Shown here: piece after piece, positions 8,876 to 16,005 of the stretch
Layout of the letters: every line of letters starts with the position of its first letter
How positions within the stretch are numbered: the first letter of the stretch is position 1
NCBI RefSeq assembly: GCF_022557175.1
Contig: NZ_CP092915.1
Coordinates: forward strand, 7,006,001 to 7,070,000
DNA from: Mycolicibacterium sp. YH-1
GTDB lineage: Bacteria; Actinomycetota; Actinomycetes; Mycobacteriales; Mycobacteriaceae
DNA length: 64,000 nucleotides
Direction: 5' to 3'
The notes under the pieces: generated by a model
The model's input: the letters and a program-made list of their open reading frames with translations, nothing else
Database searches by the model: none
Told to the model about the DNA's origin: nothing
Made by a program: the position numbers and the translations under genes

Positions 8876-9619
8876 ATGACTAGTTCTGCTGGCATAGAAC
8901 TCAGCCGGGTACGGCAGGTCCCCGCTCACGAACTGGTCGTCGAGCAGATCCGTCGCGCCTTGGAGCTGGGCCGATTCAAGTCAGGCGACAAGCTGCCCTC
9001 GGAGCGCGAGTTGTCCGAGATGCTCGACGTTTCAAGAACCACCGTTCGCGCGGCGGTGACGATGCTGGAGCGAGAGGGTCTGGTCTCGGTGAAACGAGGT
9101 CGCAACGGCGGCGTCACCGTCGCCACCCACCCGCACGCCGGCGCCGCCACACGGCGGGCAATGCGCGAGAACCGCGCTTTGTTGGGCAACGCCTTCGACT
9201 ACCGCGTGATCGTGGAGTCGGGTGCCGCACGCCTGGCCGCTGAGCGCCGACGCGCCGGGGACGTCGCTCAACTTCGCAAGCTGTTGTCAGCCATGGACGC
9301 CCACATCGCGCGGGCACAAGAGGGAGACCCGTCGCCGCACCTCGTCACCGAGTGGCAATCATTGGATTCAGCGTTTCACCTCAAGATCGCAGAGGCGTGT
9401 CGCAACGATTATCTGTTCGATGCCGTGGCGAACGCCCGCCGTACGATGTGGTTCCCCGTCGGAGCGATCTTTCATCACATTGAGCCCAACGCGAACGACT
9501 ACCACGATGCCATCGTCGATGCCATCGAGAATCGCGACGAGGAACTCGCAGCGGGGACGATGACCGAACACATAAATACAACCCGCCACACGCTCGAGTC
9601 TTGGCTGCGCCAGCGATAG
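8876..9619 (+). CDS. FadR/GntR family transcriptional regulator with FCD domain
   Basis: A 247-residue regulator. The N-terminal GntR winged helix (about residues 15-80) contains the recognition segment LSEMLDVSRTTVRAAVTMLEREGL, and the C-terminal all-helical FCD domain follows. FCD domains bind carboxylate metabolites through metal-held histidines; candidates are in FHLKIAEAC and the last helices. The ATG follows GGGAAGGACATCCACCC. Divergent from the SDR-DUF1116 operon and next to the APC permease, it is the obvious local regulator of this island and probably a repressor released by a pathway acid. Confidence 0.93.
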   Translation: MTSSAGIELSRVRQVPAHELVVEQIRRALELGRFKSGDKLPSERELSEMLDVSRTTVRAAVTMLEREGLVSVKRGRNGGVTVATHPHAGAATRRAMRENRALLGNAFDYRVIVESGAARLAAERRRAGDVAQLRKLLSAMDAHIARAQEGDPSPHLVTEWQSLDSAFHLKIAEACRNDYLFDAVANARRTMWFPVGAIFHHIEPNANDYHDAIVDAIENRDEELAAGTMTEHINTTRHTLESWLRQR

Positions 9620-9696
9620 ACAGTTGGCATCGGGCGTTAGCCCGGCGACCACGTCGTGGGACGCGGCCGCCGGGTGTTCTGCCTCGCACGCGAGAG

Positions 9697-11268
9697 CTAA
9701 TCTCGGATCAGTTTGCGGGCTCCGGGTACGTCGTTGTCGTATGAAGTCTCCGCGGGTTGGTCGACTGGCTCTTCATCGAAGACCGTCCTGCCGATCCGGT
9801 TGTAGACATCCGGCTTGACCCTGCGCAGGTAGTACGCCACCGCCATGGACCCGAACAGCAGAGTCACGACGATCCACGGAATCGCCTTGAAGAGCGGAGA
9901 CTCGGCCGCGCTGCCAGCCGCTGCGGCCATGTTCGAGATCATCAGATAGATCACGAAGACCATGCCCAGTCCACCGACGATCGGACACACCAGCGTTCGC
10001 CACACTCCGGCGGTCTCCGGATGCTGCCGTTTGACGTGGAAGTACGTGATGACCGAGATCGAGCACAACACCTGCACGACCAGCAAGCACAGCGTCGCGG
10101 TGATCGCCACCAGGGTGAACAGGGTCAGGTAGGGATCGGAGTTCGTCAGAATGGCGACGACCACGAGCAGGACGGTGATGGCCGACTGTACGAGGGACGC
10201 GATCCACGGCGACCCATGACGCGGATGCGCGAGTCCGAGTCGAGGCCACAGCAGCCGATCACGGCCGAACGCGAACAGATAACGGCTCGCAGCATTGTGG
10301 ATGGCCAGTGCGCACGCGAATGTTCCACCGAGTACCAACAGCTTGAATACCGTCACCGCCCAGGGCCCGACGTATTCACGCGCCGGGGTGTACAGCAATT
10401 CGAAGGGGTCAGCCCCTGATGCCAGGTCGATGGACTGCTGGGACCCATTGGCGCTGATGACCGCCCACGCGATGAAGGTGTAGAACACCCCGATGCCGAT
10501 GACCGCAATAAGGGTGGCCCTCGGAACGATGCGCTTGGGATCCTTCGACTCCTCGCCGTATATCGCAGTGGCCTCGAACCCGACCCAAGACCAAAAGGCC
10601 ATGAGCAAGCCCAAGCCGACGGCGCCGTTCGTCACGCCGTTGGTGTCGAACGCAGCAGTGGGCAGCAGGGAACTCCAGGCGATCCCGGGCCCCCGTACGA
10701 GCCCACCGACGGCCGTGATCGTGAGGATCGCGATCTCGCACACCAACGCCACACCAAGCACCTTGGCGGCCAGCGACACATCCTTGTGCGAAAGAAGCGC
10801 GATGGCGACGATTGCGACGAAACCGTATACCCACCAGGGTCCGTTGACGTCCAGGTAGGTTGACGCTGCCTGCTGAGCAAACGCAGAGAACACGCCGATG
10901 ACGCCCGCTTCCATGATCACGTAGACGAACATCGACATGACGCCGGCCGCAAGGCCAGGAATGCGGGACCATCCCCGTGAGACGAAGGTGTAAAAGGCAC
11001 CGGCGGCCGTGATGTGACGCGCAAGCGCCACGAACCCCACGCTGAAGATCGTTAGCACCACGGTGGCGATGATGAAACCCGCAGGAGCCCCCGCGCCATT
11101 CCCAAAGCCAACGGCAACTGGGAGATTGGCCGTCATAGCCGAGATGGGCGCCGAGAACGCCACCACCATGAACACCACGCCGGCCAGGCCGACGGCTCCT
11201 CGCTTCAGCGTATGAGAGGTTCCCTCTCCCAAGGGCGTTGAACCCGAGCTTGTTTCCTCAACGCTCAC
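9697..11268 (-). CDS. APC superfamily amino acid/amine permease
   Basis: A 523-residue integral membrane transporter with about 12 predicted hydrophobic segments. The N-terminal GAVGLAGVVFMVVAFSAPIS segment and the SWVGFEATAIYGEE segment are typical of APC amino acid and polyamine carriers. The GTG start at 11268 has AAAGGA five bases upstream; a longer in-frame opening from 11490 runs through the promoter and adds non-transporter sequence. It is divergent from the PuuD-like amidotransferase gene. It probably imports the nitrogenous substrate of the island, much as PuuP sits with puuA and puuD in enterobacteria. Confidence 0.92.
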   Translation of the reverse strand: MSVEETSSGSTPLGEGTSHTLKRGAVGLAGVVFMVVAFSAPISAMTANLPVAVGFGNGAGAPAGFIIATVVLTIFSVGFVALARHITAAGAFYTFVSRGWSRIPGLAAGVMSMFVYVIMEAGVIGVFSAFAQQAASTYLDVNGPWWVYGFVAIVAIALLSHKDVSLAAKVLGVALVCEIAILTITAVGGLVRGPGIAWSSLLPTAAFDTNGVTNGAVGLGLLMAFWSWVGFEATAIYGEESKDPKRIVPRATLIAVIGIGVFYTFIAWAVISANGSQQSIDLASGADPFELLYTPAREYVGPWAVTVFKLLVLGGTFACALAIHNAASRYLFAFGRDRLLWPRLGLAHPRHGSPWIASLVQSAITVLLVVVAILTNSDPYLTLFTLVAITATLCLLVVQVLCSISVITYFHVKRQHPETAGVWRTLVCPIVGGLGMVFVIYLMISNMAAAAGSAAESPLFKAIPWIVVTLLFGSMAVAYYLRRVKPDVYNRIGRTVFDEEPVDQPAETSYDNDVPGARKLIRD

Positions 11269-11590
11269 GTTGATCCTTTCTCCGGGCTGCCACCCGTTTA
11301 TGCGACTGGACTTAAAGGGTGAACTAGTAGACCATATATGTGACTCACTGCACACCCCCAAAAGATCGGCCACGCTCGACGGATCGAGACAAAGGGTTAA
11401 AACCCCATTGACTAGTCCTTTATGCTCTAGTGTGGTTGGTTGCAGTGGCCTTCGAGCCAGACGCGAACCCCACCGGCGGGTCTGCGCCACCGCCGCCTCA
11501 GGGGTGCGCGACTCTGAGACGTTGCAACCCGCCTAGACCACAACCTGCAGAGAACGCATTTGTGGCTAGCCGGTTATGGAAGGAGCTGGT
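11269..11590. promoter_or_regulatory. 322-bp divergent intergenic region between permease and amidotransferase genes
   Basis: No gene is seen. It holds two AAAGGG cores (11314-11319 and 11391-11396), a palindrome GGGTT-AA-AACCC (11394-11405), and ACTAGT twice (11323-11328 and 11411-11416), flanked so that AAAGGGTGAACTAGT and ACTAGTCCTTT form a rough inverted pair about 95 bp apart. This looks like a two-site operator controlling both divergent units. A SD-like GGAAGGAG at 11578-11585 serves the amidotransferase start. Confidence 0.45.
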
Positions 11591-12337
11591 GTGACAGATT
11601 CTCGGCAGCCCGCAGTCGCCGTCACCTTGGACTTCGAGGTGTTCGAGCGGTACCACCATTGGCGGGAGATGCTCGGCGGAATCGTCACCTCAGGTGCGTC
11701 TCCGTTAACCATCGACTGCCGCCACCCTCGAACGGATCTCGAGCACCTCATTGGCATGGTCGACGGCTTGATTCTGCTCGGCGGTTCTGACGTCAATCCC
11801 GAGCTGTACGGGGGCGACGGCGCAGATCCACTGGTCAATGCAGCTCCGCGCGCATTGGACGACAACGAGATGGCCGCCCTGCACATCGCTCTGCGCCGAG
11901 GCATACCGGTACTTGCGGTCTGCCGCGGCGCGCAGCTCACCAATGTCGCGTTGGATGGAACGCTGTTTGCAGATCTCGTGCGCGATCGCCCCAGCCACGT
12001 CGTCCATCGCACCAAGGAAGAGGATCTCGACGGAGCGGCCCACAACGTGGATATCCATCCGGACACGCTCTTGGCCACATGGCTAGGTGGCGCGGGGCGA
12101 ATTCCGGTCAACAGCTACCACCACCAAGGCTTCGCCACCCTGGCGCCAAGCGTGCGCGCTGCGGCGACTGCCGAGGACGGACTAGTCGAAGCATTCGAGA
12201 TCGCCGCGGCGAATCTCGTTGCCCTCCAGTGGCACCCCGAGATCCTGTGGCCGAGCGATGTCCACTCCGCGAACCTCATGCGCAGCTTCGTCGAATGTTG
12301 CGCCGATCGATCTCGCCTCAACACCGCACGCTCCTGA
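11591..12337 (+). CDS. Gamma-glutamyl-gamma-aminobutyrate hydrolase family protein (PuuD-like, peptidase C26)
   Basis: A 248-residue class I glutamine-amidotransferase-like hydrolase. The nucleophile cysteine lies in AVCRGAQLTNVALDGTLFAD and the His-Glu pair in LQWHPE, with the C26-typical SYHHQG before it. Members release glutamate from gamma-glutamyl-amines or acids. The GTG at 11591 follows GGAAGGAG at good spacing; the ATG at 11576 has no site. Only 22 bp precede the CoA ligase, so the two are probably co-transcribed. With the PuuA-like ligase at the window start it suggests a gamma-glutamylated intermediate, but PuuB- and PuuC-type enzymes are not seen in this window. Confidence 0.92.
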   Translation: MTDSRQPAVAVTLDFEVFERYHHWREMLGGIVTSGASPLTIDCRHPRTDLEHLIGMVDGLILLGGSDVNPELYGGDGADPLVNAAPRALDDNEMAALHIALRRGIPVLAVCRGAQLTNVALDGTLFADLVRDRPSHVVHRTKEEDLDGAAHNVDIHPDTLLATWLGGAGRIPVNSYHHQGFATLAPSVRAAATAEDGLVEAFEIAAANLVALQWHPEILWPSDVHSANLMRSFVECCADRSRLNTARS

Positions 12338-12359
12338 ACCCCTGAAGGAAGGACCAACG

Positions 12360-13982
12360 ATGAACGAGCTTGACGTCCCACTGACCCCGTTGCGGTTTCT
12401 CGACCGCTCCGCGTCTGTCTTTCCCGACAAGGTTGCGGTGATCGACGGCCACCGTCACCTCACCTACTCCGACCTGGCAGCGCGCGTAACCCGCTTGGCG
12501 CACGCCGTGCGAGCGTCCGGCGTACAGCCGGGCGAACGTGTCGCCTACCTGGCCTCGAACTCTGCCGAGATGCTCGCGGCGCACTTCGCGATCCCATTGG
12601 CAGGCAACGTCCTCGTGGCCGTGAATACCCGGCTTGCGCCTCCCGAGGTCAAGTACATCTGTGATCACTCTGAGGCCAGGCTCCTCTTCGCCGACGGCGC
12701 GCATCTGCAGCGAGTAGGTCTGCACGTCAACGACTTCCGCACGGTCGGTGAGATTATCGAGCTACCTGATGCCGACGGTGCCGACGGGCACACGGGGACT
12801 GCCACGACGTACTCGAGCTTTCTGGATCGCGGCACCGACGAGCCACTGCCGTGGGAGACGGACGACGAGAGCGCCACCATTGCGATCAACTACACCTCCG
12901 GCACGACTGGACGCCCGAAGGGGGTGATGTACACGCACCGCGGTGCCTACCTCAACGCACTCAACCAGGTCGTCCACAACGGGTTCACGGCCGACACCCG
13001 CTACCTGTGGACGCTGCCGATGTTCCACTGCAATGGTTGGTGCAATCCGTGGGCCGTCACCGCCACCGCAGGCGTGCACCTGTGTCTGCGCGCCGTTCGG
13101 GCGGACGCGATGTGGCAGGCCATCGACGACCACGATGTCACCCACCTCAGCGGTGCTCCGATCGTCCTCGACACCCTGACCAATGCCTCAGAAGCCCACC
13201 CGATTCACCACAACCTGACAATCACCACAGCCGGCGCGCCGCCTAGTCCGGCCACCATCGAGGCGGTGCGCTCGCTGGGGGCCACTGTGGTTCACGTCTA
13301 CGGACTCACTGAGACCTACGGCCCGTACTCAATCTGTGAAATCCAGCCCAACTGGCGTGATTTGAGCCCAGACGAGCTGTCCGCTCGCCTCGCCCGCCAG
13401 GGCGTCGGCATGCTGTGCTCCGAAGCCATGCGGGTGGTCCGCACCACATCCGATCCCGAGAGCCCACTGGTCGACGTCGATCCCGACGGAACGGAGATGG
13501 GCGAGATCGTCATGCGCGGCAACATCGTCATGAAGGGCTACTACCTCGAGCCAGAACTGACCAGTCGCGCATTCGCAGGGGGTTGGTTTCACTCCGGTGA
13601 CCTCGGTGTCAGACACCCCGACGGCTACGTCCAACTATTCGATAGAGCCAAGGACGTGATCATCTCCGGCGGCGAGAACATCTCATCCGTCGAAGTCGAG
13701 CAGGCGTTGATGTCTCATCCGGCCGTTCGCGACGTCGCCGTCGTCGGCATACCCGACGAGAGGTGGGGCGAGCGGCCGAAGGCGTACGTCGTCACCATGG
13801 CAGATGCTCACGTCACGCAAGACGACATGATCGACCACCTGAAGGCGCGGATCGCTGCCTATAAGGCCCCACGCGAGATTCAGTTCGTGGCGGAGATACC
13901 CAAGACATCGACGGGCAAGACGCTGAAGACGGTGCTACGGACTTCCGGATGGAGCGAGTCCACGACACGAATACAGGGCTGA
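12360..13982 (+). CDS. AMP-binding acyl-CoA ligase
   Basis: A 540-residue member of the adenylate-forming family, which activates a carboxylic acid to its CoA thioester. The P-loop YTSGTTGRPKG is near residue 178, the YGLTETYGP motif mid-protein, the hinge DRAKDVIISGGENISSVEVEQ near residue 430, and the catalytic lysine in KTSTGKTLK near the C-terminus. The ATG at 12360 follows GAAGGAAGGA. The sequence resembles the medium-chain/3-methylmercaptopropionate-type ligases of mycobacteria. It should feed the acyl-CoA dehydrogenase at 1271. Substrate not determinable. Confidence 0.94.
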   Translation: MNELDVPLTPLRFLDRSASVFPDKVAVIDGHRHLTYSDLAARVTRLAHAVRASGVQPGERVAYLASNSAEMLAAHFAIPLAGNVLVAVNTRLAPPEVKYICDHSEARLLFADGAHLQRVGLHVNDFRTVGEIIELPDADGADGHTGTATTYSSFLDRGTDEPLPWETDDESATIAINYTSGTTGRPKGVMYTHRGAYLNALNQVVHNGFTADTRYLWTLPMFHCNGWCNPWAVTATAGVHLCLRAVRADAMWQAIDDHDVTHLSGAPIVLDTLTNASEAHPIHHNLTITTAGAPPSPATIEAVRSLGATVVHVYGLTETYGPYSICEIQPNWRDLSPDELSARLARQGVGMLCSEAMRVVRTTSDPESPLVDVDPDGTEMGEIVMRGNIVMKGYYLEPELTSRAFAGGWFHSGDLGVRHPDGYVQLFDRAKDVIISGGENISSVEVEQALMSHPAVRDVAVVGIPDERWGERPKAYVVTMADAHVTQDDMIDHLKARIAAYKAPREIQFVAEIPKTSTGKTLKTVLRTSGWSESTTRIQG

Positions 13983-14038
13983 GCTCGACGAGCACCGCAA
14001 CGAAATCAACCACTTCCCCTCTAGAACAGGACGTTGAC

Positions 14039-15118
14039 ATGACGCAGGACCAGAACCGCCGTATGTTGCTAACCACCCGCCCCGTGTGGACGCTGAAGCA
14101 GTCCGACTTCACACTCGAGACGTCGCCGGTCGCGGCTCCTGGCCCGGGGGAAGTGGTCGTGAGGGTCCTCTGGCTGGCGTTCGACCCGGCGATGCGCGGA
14201 TGGATGAACGACGGTCCGTCCTACGCTCCCCCGGTACCACTGGGTGACATCATGCGGGGTCACGCCGTTGGCGAGGTCATCGCGAGCGCCGATACCGACT
14301 TCCCCGAGGGCACGCTGGTCCATGGCAACTTCGGATGGCAGAACTACGCACTATGCCGGACTGCCGGAGGCACCGTCGGCACGCTCGAACACGTCCATGG
14401 CAACACGGGTGAGCTGCCGGAGGCACACAAGGTGCCTTCCGGAATCCCCCCAACGGCAGTCCTTGGTGTCCTCGGCACCACCGGGCTGACCGCATACTTC
14501 GGGATGCTCGGGTTGGGCCGACCGAAGCCGGGCGATGTCGTCCTCGTCTCAGGTGCCGCCGGCGCGACCGGCACTGTCGCGGGGCAGCTCGCCAGGTTGG
14601 CGGGGGCGACAACGATCGGCATTGCCGGCGGTCCGGAGAAGACCCGGTGGCTGACCGAGGTCGCCCGGTTCGACGCCGCGATCGACTACAAGTCTCAGAA
14701 CATCAAGGAAGCCATCGCCGAGCTGGCGCCTGGCGGTGTGAACGTCTTCTACGACAACGTTGGCGGACAAGTGTTGGAAGCCGGTATCAGTAATACCGCG
14801 CAACGCGGCACAGTCGTGTTGTGCGGCGGAATCTCGAGCGGATACTCCAACGAAGCCACCGCTTACGGGCCGACGAACCTGTCCACCATCACCGTGCGCA
14901 GCGCCACGATGCTCGGCTTCATCGTCACCGACTTCCTCGACCAGTTCGGCGAAGCGGCCGACCGCCTCGCCGCATGGGTCCGCGACGGTGACCTCGTTTG
15001 GGTCGACGACATCCAGAACGGCGCTATCGACGATGCCCCCGAGATCCTCAACCGGCTCTTCGACGGCAAGAACTTCGGCAAGCAACTATTGCAGATAGCC
15101 CAACGCTCAACACCGTGA
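14039..15118 (+). CDS. NADPH-dependent medium-chain oxidoreductase (CurA/2-alkenal reductase type)
   Basis: A 359-residue zinc-free MDR protein. The N-terminal substrate domain includes RGWMNDGPSY, and the nucleotide domain has VLGTTGLTAYFGM, VSGAAGATGTVAGQLA and FYDNVGG, all features of the leukotriene B4 dehydrogenase/curcumin reductase branch. These reduce C=C bonds conjugated to a carbonyl. The ATG at 14039 follows ACAGGA; an in-frame opening at 13949 overlaps the ligase gene and is not supported. It is the third gene of the plus-strand operon and may remove an enone or enoyl intermediate. Confidence 0.92.
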   Translation: MTQDQNRRMLLTTRPVWTLKQSDFTLETSPVAAPGPGEVVVRVLWLAFDPAMRGWMNDGPSYAPPVPLGDIMRGHAVGEVIASADTDFPEGTLVHGNFGWQNYALCRTAGGTVGTLEHVHGNTGELPEAHKVPSGIPPTAVLGVLGTTGLTAYFGMLGLGRPKPGDVVLVSGAAGATGTVAGQLARLAGATTIGIAGGPEKTRWLTEVARFDAAIDYKSQNIKEAIAELAPGGVNVFYDNVGGQVLEAGISNTAQRGTVVLCGGISSGYSNEATAYGPTNLSTITVRSATMLGFIVTDFLDQFGEAADRLAAWVRDGDLVWVDDIQNGAIDDAPEILNRLFDGKNFGKQLLQIAQRSTP

Positions 15119-15202
15119 TTCCTGGAACGAAAGGACCTCCAGTAGCGGCTGATTCGTGAGCAACTGAACTGCATCCATCCTCAATCCTAGGAAAAGGCAA
15201 GT

Positions 15203-15955
15203 GTGTACTGCATAGACCTGAGCGGAAAGCGCGCGGTGGTTGTCGGCGGAACCTCAGGCATCGGTCGGGCCACGGCCGAGCTGCTGGCGTCCGCGGGCGC
15301 CGACGTCATCACCCTGTCTCGGCGAGCGCAACCGGCCATCACTACTGGCGACGAGGTCCGAGCGCGGATATCGCATCGCGTACTCGACGTCGCCGATCCC
15401 GCCGCGGTAAAGCGAGTGTTCGCCGAGATTGCTGCAGAGGGGGGTGTGGATATCTCGATACACAGCGCAGCCGTCGTGATCCCCGCGGCCGCAACCGACA
15501 CCGATGACGATCTCTGGCGCCACCACATGACCATCAACGTGGACGGAGTGTTCTACACAGTCCGAGAAACGTTGCACCACATGGTCACTGCCGGGCGGGG
15601 CGGCAGAGTCGTCATCATCGGGTCAGTTTCGGGCCTGGTCGGCAGCCCCGGCTTCACCGCATACTGCGCCTCGAAGGGGTTGCTCATCAACCTGACTCGA
15701 CAACTCGCGGTCGAACACGCGGCGCTCGGGATCAACGTCAACTCCGTCTTACCCGGATTCACCAACACCGAGATGACCGACATCTACGACTCAAACACCA
15801 AAGCAGCAATTGCAGCGGCCATTCCTGCACAGGCATGGGCAACGCCAGATCAGATCGCACACGCAGTGCTCTTCCTGTCCTCGCGACTGGCCGACTACGT
15901 GCACGGGATCAACTTGCCGGTGGACGGTGGGTACTTGGCGGCCGGCCCGGCCTGA
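15203..15955 (+). CDS. SDR family oxidoreductase
   Basis: A 250-residue short-chain dehydrogenase. The cofactor loop is VGGTSGIG, the active-site tyrosine lies in AYCASKGLLINLTRQLA, and a GxV-type Ser sits in IIGSVSGLVGS. The GTG start follows AGGAAAAGGCAA. It is separated from the reductase upstream by 84 bp and from the dimethylformamidase-like gene by 50 bp, all on one strand. It is the fourth SDR of the island; redundancy in SDRs often means several successive alcohol/ketone steps. Confidence 0.92.
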   Translation: MYCIDLSGKRAVVVGGTSGIGRATAELLASAGADVITLSRRAQPAITTGDEVRARISHRVLDVADPAAVKRVFAEIAAEGGVDISIHSAAVVIPAAATDTDDDLWRHHMTINVDGVFYTVRETLHHMVTAGRGGRVVIIGSVSGLVGSPGFTAYCASKGLLINLTRQLAVEHAALGINVNSVLPGFTNTEMTDIYDSNTKAAIAAAIPAQAWATPDQIAHAVLFLSSRLADYVHGINLPVDGGYLAAGPA

Positions 15956-16005
15956 TAGCAGGTCAAACACACGTCACTTGCACTGCCAATACAGGAGATA
16001 ACGCG

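Noticed and set aside
12219..12359. Extended N-terminus for the acyl-CoA ligase
   Set aside because: It would overlap the amidotransferase gene by more than 100 bp; the ATG at 12360 has a GAAGGAAGGA ribosome site and the homologous start.
15835..16005. 57-residue N-terminal extension of the DMFase-like protein
   Set aside because: It overlaps the SDR gene and includes intergenic sequence; the ATG at 16006 has a strong ribosome site.
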